NCBI RefSeq assembly: GCF_036226465.1
Contig: NZ_CP108476.1
Location: 6,758,001-6,822,000, forward strand
Source: Kitasatospora sp. NBC_01250
Lineage (GTDB): Bacteria; Actinomycetota; Actinomycetes; Streptomycetales; Streptomycetaceae
Length of the DNA: 64,000 nucleotides
Direction of reading: 5' to 3'
The stretch's first letter is position 1. The number at the start of each line of letters is the position of its first letter. The notes under the pieces were generated by a model. It had not been told where the DNA came from. It worked only from the letters and a program-made list of their open reading frames with translations, and did not search any database. This document shows, piece after piece, positions 23,980 through 31,665 of the stretch. A program made the position numbers and the translations under genes.

Positions 23980-25668
23980 ATGGAGATGGATATTCCGAAC
24001 ATGGGTGTGCCGCAGCAGCTTGCCGCCCGGATGAGCATGGCCGAGCAGCACGAGTACCTGCGGGGCAAGCTCTCCCGCCGCCGGGTGCTGCGGGGCAGCG
24101 CGGTGGCGGTCGGGGCGCTCGCCGTGGGTGGCGTGCTGGGCTCCGGCAACGCGTACGCCGCGCCGAAGAGCACGCCGACGCTGGTCGGTGACGCGGCCTC
24201 GGCCGTGGACGGCTCGAAGGTGATCCCGGTGGGCCGGCACCTGCAGTTCGGCGCCGAGCCGGACACCCAGTTCCGGATCTCCTGGCAGGTCCCGCTCCCG
24301 GTCAAGAAGCCCTTCGTGCGCTACGGCCGGACCCCCTGGGAGCTGAGCGAGAAGATCGACGCGGAGATCCGCTCGCTGCACACCCCGGCGCTGGTGCCCG
24401 GTCAGAGCCCGCTGGACCAGTACTACGTGCACGTGGCCCTGGAGGACCTGGGCCCCGACACCACGTACTACTACGCGGTCGGCCACAAGGGCTTCGACCC
24501 TGCCGGCCAGCAGGCGATCTCCTCGCTCGGCACCTTCCGCACCGCCGCCTCGCGCGACGACCGCTGGGGCAAGGTCTACGAGCCGTTCACCTTCACCGCC
24601 TTCGGCGACCAGGGCGTGAGCGCCCACGCGGTCAACAACGACAACGTGATCCTGGCGCAGAACCCCAAGTTCCACCTGCACGCCGGTGACATCTGCTACG
24701 CCGACCCGGACGGCCAGGGCCTGGACGCCGACAAGGCCGACTTCAACGCCAAGACCTGGGACGCCTTCCTGGTGCAGACCGAGGCCGTGGCCGCCAAGAT
24801 CCCGTGGATGGTCGCCTACGGCAACCACGACATGGAGGCCTGGTACTCGCACAACGGCTACGGCGGCGAGGACGCCCGCTGGTTCCTGCCGGACAACGGC
24901 CCGGACCCGCGCAAGGCCCCCGGCGTGTACGCCTTCCGGTACAGCAACGTCGGTGTCATCTCGCTGGACGCCAACGACGTGTCCTACGAGATCCCGGCCA
25001 ACCTCGGCCTGACCGCCGGCCGGCAGACCAAGTGGCTGGAGCGCCAGCTCAAGGACTTCCGCAACGACGAGACGATCGACTTCGTCGTGGTCTTCTTCCA
25101 CCACTGCGCCTTCTCCACCACCACCTCGCACGCCTCCGAGGGCGGGGTCCGCGAGGCCTGGGTGCCGCTGTTCGAGAAGTACCGGGTCGACCTGGTGATC
25201 AACGGCCACAACCACGTGTACGAGCGCACCGACGCGATCCTCGGCAACAAGGTCTCCAAGGCGGTCCCGAGCGGCGCCACCCTGGAGCCCGAGAAGGACG
25301 GCGTGGTCTACGTGACCGCCGGCGCCGCGGGCCGCAGCCTCTACAGCTTCGGCGCGCCGCAGACCTACGAGGGCCACGAGAACCGGGTCGACGAGGTCCA
25401 GAGCTTCTACAACGCCAAGGGCCGGCAGAAGGTCGCCGAGACCGTCGAGTGGTCGCGGGTGCGCTACCTGGGCTACTCCTTCATCAAGGTCGACGTCACC
25501 CCGGCGCACCTGGGGCAGAAGTCCTCGATGAAGGTCACCGCGCTGACCGAGACCGGCCAGCAGATCGACCACTACACCATCGTGCGCACGGTCGGCGAGG
25601 GCTGGGACAGCGACTCGGACGACGACGGCCAGGGCGGCGGCTGGGGCTGGAGCGCGGGCGACCGCTGA
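23980..25668 (+). CDS. Tat-exported purple-acid-type metallophosphoesterase
   Basis: A 562-residue exported phosphatase. The twin-arginine signal reads SRRRVLRGS, followed by a hydrophobic stretch ending in NAYAAP. A fibronectin-like N-terminal domain precedes the metallophosphoesterase domain. Metal ligands are visible in FGDQG, AGDICYAD, YGNHDME, FFHHC and NGHNHVYER, the layout of purple acid phosphatases. The C-terminus is Asp/Gly-rich. It would release phosphate from organic esters outside the cell. The ATG at 23980 lacks a clear ribosome site. The ATG at 24001 (MGVPQQLAARM) is a plausible alternative and better fits a promoter overlapping the PHO-box-like repeats. A strong hairpin ends the gene. 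Confidence 0.88.
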   Translation: MEMDIPNMGVPQQLAARMSMAEQHEYLRGKLSRRRVLRGSAVAVGALAVGGVLGSGNAYAAPKSTPTLVGDAASAVDGSKVIPVGRHLQFGAEPDTQFRISWQVPLPVKKPFVRYGRTPWELSEKIDAEIRSLHTPALVPGQSPLDQYYVHVALEDLGPDTTYYYAVGHKGFDPAGQQAISSLGTFRTAASRDDRWGKVYEPFTFTAFGDQGVSAHAVNNDNVILAQNPKFHLHAGDICYADPDGQGLDADKADFNAKTWDAFLVQTEAVAAKIPWMVAYGNHDMEAWYSHNGYGGEDARWFLPDNGPDPRKAPGVYAFRYSNVGVISLDANDVSYEIPANLGLTAGRQTKWLERQLKDFRNDETIDFVVVFFHHCAFSTTTSHASEGGVREAWVPLFEKYRVDLVINGHNHVYERTDAILGNKVSKAVPSGATLEPEKDGVVYVTAGAAGRSLYSFGAPQTYEGHENRVDEVQSFYNAKGRQKVAETVEWSRVRYLGYSFIKVDVTPAHLGQKSSMKVTALTETGQQIDHYTIVRTVGEGWDSDSDDDGQGGGWGWSAGDR

Positions 25669-25769
25669 CGCGTCCACCGGGCACGGATTTCACCAGCCAA
25701 CTGCCCGTGCGGGACGCCGAGGCACCGGCGTTCCGAGCGACGCCGGCTGACGGAACGGGCGTCGCGGGC

Positions 25770-25803
25770 GGCCCCTCGGGAGAGAATGATCTCCCGAGGG
25801 GCC
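25770..25803 (+). terminator. Terminator after the phosphatase gene
   Basis: A perfect 14-bp stem (GGCCCCTCGGGAGA and its complement) with the 6-base loop GAATGA, about 100 bp after the phosphatase stop and 40 bp before the next start. Confidence 0.8.
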
Positions 25804-25843
25804 GTTCGGCTTTCTCGGGGCAGTCACGAAAGGGGCAGGCCGG

Positions 25844-26932
25844 ATGTCACAGCAGGTCAGGGGCGTCATCGCCCGGGGCAAGGGCGAACCGGTGGAGGTG
25901 GCGACGATTGTCGTGCCCGACCCTGGACCTGGCGAGGCGGTGGTCAAGGTCCAGGCGTGCGGCGTCTGCCACACCGACCTGCACTACCGGGAGGGCGGGA
26001 TCAACGACGAGTTCCCGTTCCTGCTCGGCCACGAGGCCGCCGGTGTGGTGGAGAGCGTCGGCGCCGGGGTCACCGAGGTGGCGCCGGGCGACTTCGTGAT
26101 CCTCAACTGGCGTGCCGTCTGCGGTCAGTGCCGGGCCTGTCGGCGCGGCCGGCCGCAGTACTGCTTCGCCACCCACAACGCCGAGCAGAAGATGACGCTG
26201 CTGGACGGCACCGAGCTGAGCCCCGCGCTCGGGATCGGCGCCTTCGCGGAGAAGACGCTGGTGGCGGCCGGGCAGTGCACCAAGGTCGACCCGGCGGCCT
26301 CGCCCGCCGCGGCCGGGCTGCTGGGCTGCGGCGTGATGGCCGGGCTGGGCGCGGCGATCAACACCGGCGGGGTGACCCGCGGCGACAGCGTCGCGGTGAT
26401 CGGCTGCGGCGGGGTCGGCAACGCCGCCGTGCTGGGGGCCAAGCTGGCCGGCGCGGCGAAGATCATCGCGGTGGACCTGGACCCGCGCAAGCTGGAGCGC
26501 GCCAAGGGCCTGGGGGCCACCCACACGGTGAACGCCTCCGACGGCACCGACGTGGTGGAGGCGGTGCGCGCGCTGACCGGCGGTCACGGCGCGGACGTCG
26601 TGGTCGAGGCGGTGGGCCGACCGGAGACCTACCGGCAGGCCTTCTACGCCCGGGACCTGGCCGGCACCGTGGTGCTGGTCGGCGTGCCGACGCCGGAGAT
26701 GAAGCTGGAGCTGCCGCTGCTGGACGTCTTCGGGCGCGGCGGCGCGCTCAAGTCGTCCTGGTACGGGGACTGCCTGCCCTCGCGGGACTTCCCGATGCTG
26801 ATCGACCTCTACCTGCAGGGCCGGCTCGACCTGGACGCGTTCGTCACCGAGACGATCACGCTGGACGAGGTCGAGCAGGCGTTCGCCACCATGCGCGACG
26901 GCGACGTGCTCCGCTCGGTGGTGGTGTTCTGA
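25844..26932 (+). CDS. fadH: S-(hydroxymethyl)mycothiol dehydrogenase (mycothiol-dependent formaldehyde dehydrogenase)
   Basis: A 362-residue zinc alcohol dehydrogenase that oxidises the formaldehyde-mycothiol adduct with NAD; homologues also reduce S-nitrosomycothiol (MscR). Catalytic zinc ligands are in CGVCHTDLH and GHEAAG. The structural zinc site is CGQCRACRRGRPQYC. The NAD fold is GCGGVGNAAVLGAK. The sequence SSWYGDCLPSRDFPMLIDLY, quoted in full at 20 residues, is typical of the mycothiol-dependent branch. The next gene, a metallo-beta-lactamase-fold hydrolase, starts within the stop codon (TGATG), so the pair is translationally coupled. Confidence 0.9.
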   Translation: MSQQVRGVIARGKGEPVEVATIVVPDPGPGEAVVKVQACGVCHTDLHYREGGINDEFPFLLGHEAAGVVESVGAGVTEVAPGDFVILNWRAVCGQCRACRRGRPQYCFATHNAEQKMTLLDGTELSPALGIGAFAEKTLVAAGQCTKVDPAASPAAAGLLGCGVMAGLGAAINTGGVTRGDSVAVIGCGGVGNAAVLGAKLAGAAKIIAVDLDPRKLERAKGLGATHTVNASDGTDVVEAVRALTGGHGADVVVEAVGRPETYRQAFYARDLAGTVVLVGVPTPEMKLELPLLDVFGRGGALKSSWYGDCLPSRDFPMLIDLYLQGRLDLDAFVTETITLDEVEQAFATMRDGDVLRSVVVF

Positions 26933-27576
26933 TGCAGCTGCTGCCCCCCGAGCCCGAGATCGAGCACCTCGTCACGGCCGGCACCTTCGACCTGGACGGT
27001 GGCAGCTGGGAGGTGGAGAACAACGTCTGGATCATCGCCAACGACCGCGACGCCGTGGTGATCGACCCCGCGCACGACGCCCCGGCGATCGCGGCGGCGG
27101 TCGGCGACCGGCGGGTGGTGGCGATCATCTGCACCCACGCGCACAACGACCACGTGAACGCCGCGCCCGAGCTGGCGGAGCTGACCGGTGCGCCGATCCT
27201 GCTGCACCCCGACGACCTGCCGCTGTGGAAGCAGGCCCACCCGGGCGACCACCCGGACGAGGAGCTGCGGGACGGTCAGCGGATCACCGTGGGCGGGCTC
27301 TACCTGCACATCCGGCACACGCCCGGCCACACCCCCGGCGGGGTGAGCGTGTACGTGCCCGCGCTGGACGCGGTGTTCACCGGGGACACGCTCTTCCAGG
27401 GCGGCCCAGGGGCGACCGGGCGCTCGTTCTCCGACTTCCCGACCATCATCCGCTCGATCCAGGAGCGGCTGCTGGTGCTGCCCCCGCAGACCGTGGTGCA
27501 CACCGGCCACGGGCCGACCACCACGATCGGCGAGGAGGCTCCGCACCTGGAGGAGTGGGTGGCCCGGGGTCACTGA
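26932..27576 (+). CDS. Metallo-beta-lactamase-fold hydrolase coupled to mycothiol formaldehyde dehydrogenase
   Basis: A 214-residue enzyme with the metal motif THAHNDH, further ligands in HTPGHTPGG and FTGDTLFQGGPG, and a final TGHGPTTTI. This is the glyoxalase II-like branch of the fold. Its ATG overlaps the TGA of the dehydrogenase gene. Conserved pairing with the dehydrogenase suggests it hydrolyses S-formylmycothiol to formate and mycothiol, by analogy with S-formylglutathione hydrolase. The role is inferred from context; the fold and metal site are seen directly. Confidence 0.85.
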   Translation: MQLLPPEPEIEHLVTAGTFDLDGGSWEVENNVWIIANDRDAVVIDPAHDAPAIAAAVGDRRVVAIICTHAHNDHVNAAPELAELTGAPILLHPDDLPLWKQAHPGDHPDEELRDGQRITVGGLYLHIRHTPGHTPGGVSVYVPALDAVFTGDTLFQGGPGATGRSFSDFPTIIRSIQERLLVLPPQTVVHTGHGPTTTIGEEAPHLEEWVARGH

Positions 27577-27592
27577 CCGCCACCGCACCGGG

Positions 27593-27636
27593 GCGACACC
27601 CTCACAGCGCGGCGAGCTGCGCGGTGAGGGTGTCGC
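27593..27636. terminator. Convergent hairpin between the hydrolase and peroxiredoxin genes
   Basis: A perfect 13-bp stem (GCGACACCCTCAC and its complement) with an 18-base loop. It covers the 3' end of the peroxiredoxin gene, including its stop, and follows the plus-strand hydrolase gene by 16 bp. It could end transcription from both sides. Confidence 0.7.
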
Positions 27637-28078
27637 TGTGCTGGAAGGTCAGACCGGCCAGCGCGACGTGCTTCCAGCGCACCGTGCCGTCGGCGTCCAG
27701 GATGAAGACCGAGCGGCGCAGGCCCAGGCCCGGCACCGCGATGCCGAACGCCTTGGCCACCGCGCGGTCGGTGTCGGCGAGCAGCGGGAAGCCGAGGCGG
27801 TGCTTGCGGGCGAAGGCCTCGTGGCTGTCCACGTCCTGCGGGCTGATGCCCCAGACGGTGGCGCCCAGGCCCTTGAAGCGGTCCAGGTCGGAGGTGTACG
27901 AGCAGAGCTGCTTGGTGCAGACCGCGGTGTCGTCGCCGGGGTAGAAGACCAGCACCAGCGGGCTGCCCTGGGCCTCGGCGAGGCGGTAGTCGCGGCGTTC
28001 GGCGGAGCCTTCGGTGAGGAGCAGGCCGGGCAGGGTGAAGCCGGGGGCGGGGGTGCCGACCTCGGGGGACTTGGCCAT
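27602..28078 (-). CDS. Peroxiredoxin (PrxQ/BCP type)
   Basis: A 158-residue thiol peroxidase. The peroxidatic Cys is in DDTAVCTKQLC and the second Cys follows after four residues, the Cp-x4-Cr pattern of atypical 2-Cys PrxQ/BCP enzymes. Other family features are FYPGDD, GISPQDVDSHEAFA and FILDADGTVRWKHVA. It reduces hydroperoxides in the cytoplasm using a thioredoxin-like partner. The gene is divergent from a TetR-family regulator with a perfect palindrome between them, so repression by that regulator is likely. Confidence 0.9.
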   Translation of the reverse strand: MAKSPEVGTPAPGFTLPGLLLTEGSAERRDYRLAEAQGSPLVLVFYPGDDTAVCTKQLCSYTSDLDRFKGLGATVWGISPQDVDSHEAFARKHRLGFPLLADTDRAVAKAFGIAVPGLGLRRSVFILDADGTVRWKHVALAGLTFQHSDTLTAQLAAL

Positions 28079-28109
28079 GGTGGGTCCTTAGCGCTCGCGA
28101 AGGGCGGAC

Positions 28110-28123
28110 AGAACGTTCGTTCT
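28110..28123. promoter_or_regulatory. Candidate TetR operator between the peroxiredoxin and tetR genes
   Basis: AGAACG-TT-CGTTCT is a perfect 6+2+6 inverted repeat in the 74-bp gap between the divergent genes, 32 bp from the peroxiredoxin start and 30 bp from the regulator start. It is well placed for control of both. Confidence 0.6.
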
Positions 28124-28152
28124 TCCTCGCTGATAGTAGTACGGTCAGTGGT

Positions 28153-28710
28153 GTGAGTACACCTTCCGCCGCCCGCCAACGGGTCCTCGACACCGCGACC
28201 CGGCTGTTCTACACCGAGGGGATCCACACGGTCGGCGTGGACCGGATCGTCACCGAGGCCGAGGTGACCCGGGCGACCTTCTACCGGCACTTCCCCGGCA
28301 AGGAGGAGCTGGTCCGGGAGTACATCCAGGGCTGGGACGCGGGTATCCGGGCGGAGGTGGCGGCCGGGCTCGGCAGCGGACTGACGGCCGCCCAGCTGCT
28401 CGGAATCCTGCTGGAGCGGCTGGGCCAGGAGATGTGCGGCCCGGGCTTCCGCGGCTGCCCGTTCATCAACGCCGCCGCCGAGTACCCCGATCCGCAGCAC
28501 CCGGTCTCGCTGGCGATCGCCGACCACCGTGCCTGGCTGCGCGGGCTGATCGTCCGCCTGCTCCGCGAGGCCGGCCTGAGCGGGCCCGAGCGGCGGGCGG
28601 ACGTGCTGATCCTGCTGCGCGACGGCGCCATGGTGGGCGCAGCGCTGGGCGACCCGGCGACCACCGCGGCGAGCCTGGCGGCGGCGGTGGCGCAGCTGCT
28701 GGAGCTCTGA
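28153..28710 (+). CDS. TetR-family transcriptional regulator
   Basis: A 185-residue repressor. The N-terminal helix-turn-helix reads VDRIVTEAEVTRATFYRHFPGKEELV, quoted through its core VTRATFYRHFPGKEEL. The ligand domain has a Cys pair region MCGPGFRGCPFINAAAEYPD, a pattern seen in a TetR subgroup in which these Cys may sense oxidants or electrophiles. The start is GTG at 28153. It is divergent from a peroxiredoxin gene with a palindromic operator between them, so the likely role is local control of peroxide or electrophile defence. The inducer is unknown. Confidence 0.87.
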   Translation: MSTPSAARQRVLDTATRLFYTEGIHTVGVDRIVTEAEVTRATFYRHFPGKEELVREYIQGWDAGIRAEVAAGLGSGLTAAQLLGILLERLGQEMCGPGFRGCPFINAAAEYPDPQHPVSLAIADHRAWLRGLIVRLLREAGLSGPERRADVLILLRDGAMVGAALGDPATTAASLAAAVAQLLEL

Positions 28711-28729
28711 GGCGATCGGCGGCGGGGCG

Positions 28730-29062
28730 TCAGCGGCGCGGGCCGTACATGATCACGCCCACGCCGACCAGGCAGATGAGGGCGCCGAGCACGTCGTAGC
28801 GGGTGGGGCGGAAGCCGTCCACCACGACGCCCCAGGCCAGCGATCCGGCCACGAAGACCCCGCCGTAGGCGGCCAGCACTCGGCCGAACTGGCTGTCCGG
28901 CTGGAAGGCGGCGACGAACCCGTAGCCGCCGAGCGCCACGATGCCCAGGCCCGCCAGCCACCAGGGGCGTGACTCCCGCACGCTCTGCCAGATCAGCCAG
29001 CAGCCTCCGATCTCGGCCAGGGCGGCCAGCACGAAGAGGGCGGCGGAGCGCAGCACGGTCAT
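28730..29062 (-). CDS. YnfA-family (UPF0060) membrane protein
   Basis: A 110-residue integral membrane protein with four hydrophobic segments and the family pattern AALAEIGGCWLIW near the start, AYGGVFVAGSLAWG in the third quarter, and DVLGALICLVGVGVIMY at the end. The family resembles small multidrug-resistance exporters in fold; its physiological substrate is not settled. The ATG is at 29062. The gene stands alone between tetR (20 bp away, converging) and the geosmin synthase gene. Confidence 0.9.
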   Translation of the reverse strand: MTVLRSAALFVLAALAEIGGCWLIWQSVRESRPWWLAGLGIVALGGYGFVAAFQPDSQFGRVLAAYGGVFVAGSLAWGVVVDGFRPTRYDVLGALICLVGVGVIMYGPRR

Positions 29063-29135
29063 GCCGGTCAGCCTACGGGGCGCGGGGGTGCGCGATGGCC
29101 GCTGCCTCGGGGAAGGCAGCGGCCACGGGGCCCGG

Positions 29136-31475
29136 TCAGTGGCTGAGGGCCGTCGCGAGCTCGCGCGCGATCCGGGCGGCGGAGGTGCCGAGGCCGGCGG
29201 CGGTGGGCGGGGTGAATCCGGCGGGAGCCGCGGCGGCGGGTGCGACAGGTGCGGCAGGGGCAGCTGTGGCAGGGGCCGGTGCGGCAGGTGCGGGGGCCGG
29301 CGGCTGGGCGGTCATCCGCCGGACGTAGGCGTCCGGCTGGTACTCCAGCTCCTCCTCGCGGTAGCGCCCGACATGGGTGTGCCAGTTGAGGATCCCGGAG
29401 AGCCAGTTCCGCAGCCCCTGCGCGTAGTCCTCCAGCGCCTGGCGGCCTGCCGCGTCGAGCTTGAAGTCCTCGTAGAGGATCGGCAGTTCGTTCGCCGCGA
29501 CGTGCTGGAACTGGTCCAGCCGGGAGGACATCAGGTCGTGGACGATGCCCAGCGCCTGGTCCCGGTCGCAGCCGAAGAAGTTCTGCACCACCAGGACGCC
29601 GTTGTGCACCTCGCCCTCGAACTGGACCTCCTTCTGGTAGGAGAAGACGTCGTTCATCAGGCAGGCGTAGTCGGAGGCCGAGTTCACCAGCGCCTTGACC
29701 GTGCCGGAGCGCCAGACCTCCGCCGGCACCGCCTCCTCGGCGCCGAACCGGGCCAGGTTGCTGGTCAGTTGGCTGCCGAAGGTGAGGCGGCGCATCTCGA
29801 TGTAGTCCACCGGGTCGGGGACCCGGTGCTGCGCCATGTTGCCGATCTCCCAGACCCAGGAGTCCAGCATCTCCTCGATGCTGCCGCGCAGGATCTGCCG
29901 CTGCGCGGTGGTGAGCGGGGTGGCGGTGCGCTGCCAGAGGTCGGCCAGGCCGTGCTGCAGGGCGGTGGTGGGCAGCGGGCCCCGGTCGGGCGAGTCCAGC
30001 GGCATGTACGGCTTGAGTCCGTCGGCGCAGGCCTTGGCGCCCAGCGGGCTGGGCGGGTAGGCGAAGGCCATCGGGAACCAGTCGTCCGCGTAGGTGCCCC
30101 AGGCCAGCCAGTCGGAGTTGAGTTCGAGCGCGTTCTGCGGGATGTCCGGCGCGATGCCGGCCCCGCAGAGGGTGACGTCGGCGTTGCGCATCGAGCGTTC
30201 CGTCCAGCCGCCGGAGTCCGACAGGCCGGGGGTCGGCTCGGTGTAGCGCATCTCCCGGCACCAGGCGTAGTTGTGCTCCCGGGCCGCCGCCAGGTGCGGG
30301 TTGATCCGCAGCGGGAAGGGCATCGGGAACTCGGGCAGCGGGGTCGGGCCGACCTGCTGGTACGGCACGTGGCTGAACTGCCGCAGCGCGCCGGGCAGGT
30401 CGACGTACCGGCGAAAGGAGGCGGCGGAGGTGCCCAGGCCCACCGGGACGGCGGAGAACGTGCCGCCGGGGGCGTCGGCGCCGGCCCGGTCGTTCATGTA
30501 GCGGCTGGAGCGCATGTGCCACTCGTGGCCGCCGGCCTGCCAGTCCTGCAGGCCCTTGACGTAGCGGGCGACCTTCGCCACCTCGTCCGGATGGAGTGCG
30601 AACTCGGCGAAGAGTGAGGGAAGTTCGGTCAGCGCGGTGTTCTCGAACTGGTGCAGCCGGCTGGTCAGGATCTCGTTGACCGCCTCGGCGGCCTGCTGGG
30701 TGGTGTAGCCGAGGAAGCGCTCCAGCACCAGGATGCCATTGCTCAGCTCGCCCTCGTCCTGGACCTCGCGCTGGTAGGAGAAGAGGTCGTTGCGCAGGTG
30801 CACGCCGTCGGAGAAGGTGTCGCGCAGCACCCGCAGCGGGCGGCTGCCGGCCACCCGGGCGGGCACCTCGGCCTGTGCCGCGAACTCGACCAGGCCGGCC
30901 GACCAGGGGGCGCCGCCGACCTTGCGGCGCATCTCGATGTACTCGACCGGGTTGGCGACCCGGCCCTCGTTGATGTTGGAGAGCTCCCAGATCGACTCGT
31001 TCAGCAGGTGCTCGGTGCTCTCCCGGAACCGGGCCCGCCAGTCGAGCGACATGTGCGGCACGGTGCGCGCCCACAGGTCGGCCAGGCCCGCCTCGACCGG
31101 GTTGGTCGGCTCGGGGAACCCCTCGCTCAGGTCCATCGGCATGAAGGCGGGCAGCCGGTCCAGGTAGGCCTGGCCGCCGGAGCGGTCGAGCGAGCGCTTG
31201 AAGGTCTCCAGGAAGTGGTCGTCGAAGAAGAAGACCCAGACGTACCAGTCGGTGACCAGGTCGAGCGCGGCGCTGTCGCAGTCCGGGTGGGTGTAGGCGC
31301 AGAGCAGGCCGTAGTCGTGGTCCTCCAGGTCCTTCGGCTCCCAGATGCCGGACCCCTCCAGCATGCCCATCTCGCGTGCCCAGGCCCGGGTGTGCTCCCG
31401 GGCGCCCTCCAGGTGCGGGTTGAGGGTGGCCGGGTGCGGCAGATAGAACTCGGGCAGCGTGAACGGTTTCGCCAT
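29136..31475 (-). CDS. geoA: Germacradienol/geosmin synthase
   Basis: A 779-residue two-domain terpene cyclase. The N-terminal half converts farnesyl diphosphate to germacradienol and the C-terminal half converts this to geosmin. The N-terminal domain has the metal motif DDHFLE at about residue 86 and the second motif NDLFSYQRE. The C-terminal domain has DDWFPMAF and NDVFSYQKE. It is about 50 residues longer than the well-known S. coelicolor enzyme because of an Ala/Pro-rich tail. The upstream region contains a 13-bp inverted repeat with its arms 41 bp apart. Expression in Streptomyces is linked to sporulation, but no sigma-specific promoter could be assigned here. Confidence 0.96.
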   Translation of the reverse strand: MAKPFTLPEFYLPHPATLNPHLEGAREHTRAWAREMGMLEGSGIWEPKDLEDHDYGLLCAYTHPDCDSAALDLVTDWYVWVFFFDDHFLETFKRSLDRSGGQAYLDRLPAFMPMDLSEGFPEPTNPVEAGLADLWARTVPHMSLDWRARFRESTEHLLNESIWELSNINEGRVANPVEYIEMRRKVGGAPWSAGLVEFAAQAEVPARVAGSRPLRVLRDTFSDGVHLRNDLFSYQREVQDEGELSNGILVLERFLGYTTQQAAEAVNEILTSRLHQFENTALTELPSLFAEFALHPDEVAKVARYVKGLQDWQAGGHEWHMRSSRYMNDRAGADAPGGTFSAVPVGLGTSAASFRRYVDLPGALRQFSHVPYQQVGPTPLPEFPMPFPLRINPHLAAAREHNYAWCREMRYTEPTPGLSDSGGWTERSMRNADVTLCGAGIAPDIPQNALELNSDWLAWGTYADDWFPMAFAYPPSPLGAKACADGLKPYMPLDSPDRGPLPTTALQHGLADLWQRTATPLTTAQRQILRGSIEEMLDSWVWEIGNMAQHRVPDPVDYIEMRRLTFGSQLTSNLARFGAEEAVPAEVWRSGTVKALVNSASDYACLMNDVFSYQKEVQFEGEVHNGVLVVQNFFGCDRDQALGIVHDLMSSRLDQFQHVAANELPILYEDFKLDAAGRQALEDYAQGLRNWLSGILNWHTHVGRYREEELEYQPDAYVRRMTAQPPAPAPAAPAPATAAPAAPVAPAAAAPAGFTPPTAAGLGTSAARIARELATALSH

Positions 31476-31494
31476 GGGATCCCCCTACCAGGAA

Positions 31495-31561
31495 TTCGGA
31501 CCGTCGATCATCGTCAAGTCTGGGCTCGCACCCAGTCTCTGGAGTGGTTCGACGGTCCGAA
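31495..31561. promoter_or_regulatory. Long-spaced inverted repeat upstream of geoA
   Basis: TTCGGACCGTCGA at 31495-31507 and its exact complement at 31549-31561 flank 41 bp that contain a smaller CTGGG-n6-CCCAG hairpin (31520-31535). The inner arm begins 20 bp before the geoA start. It could be a regulator-binding pair, a cruciform, or an RNA structure in the geoA leader. Confidence 0.45.
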
Positions 31562-31597
31562 AGACGCGTATGGCAGTGCGGGGAGGCGTGCGAAATC

Positions 31598-31646
31598 GGC
31601 CGCACCTTGATCTTTCGAGTGAAGTTCGAGCGATGAAGGTGCGGCC
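31598..31646 (-). terminator. Hairpin after the aminotransferase gene
   Basis: An 11-bp perfect stem (GGCCGCACCTT / AAGGTGCGGCC) with a 27-base loop, directly downstream of the minus-strand aminotransferase gene and upstream of geoA. It probably separates the two transcription units. Confidence 0.5.
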
Positions 31647-31665
31647 TGCCGGCGGGCGGCGTGGA

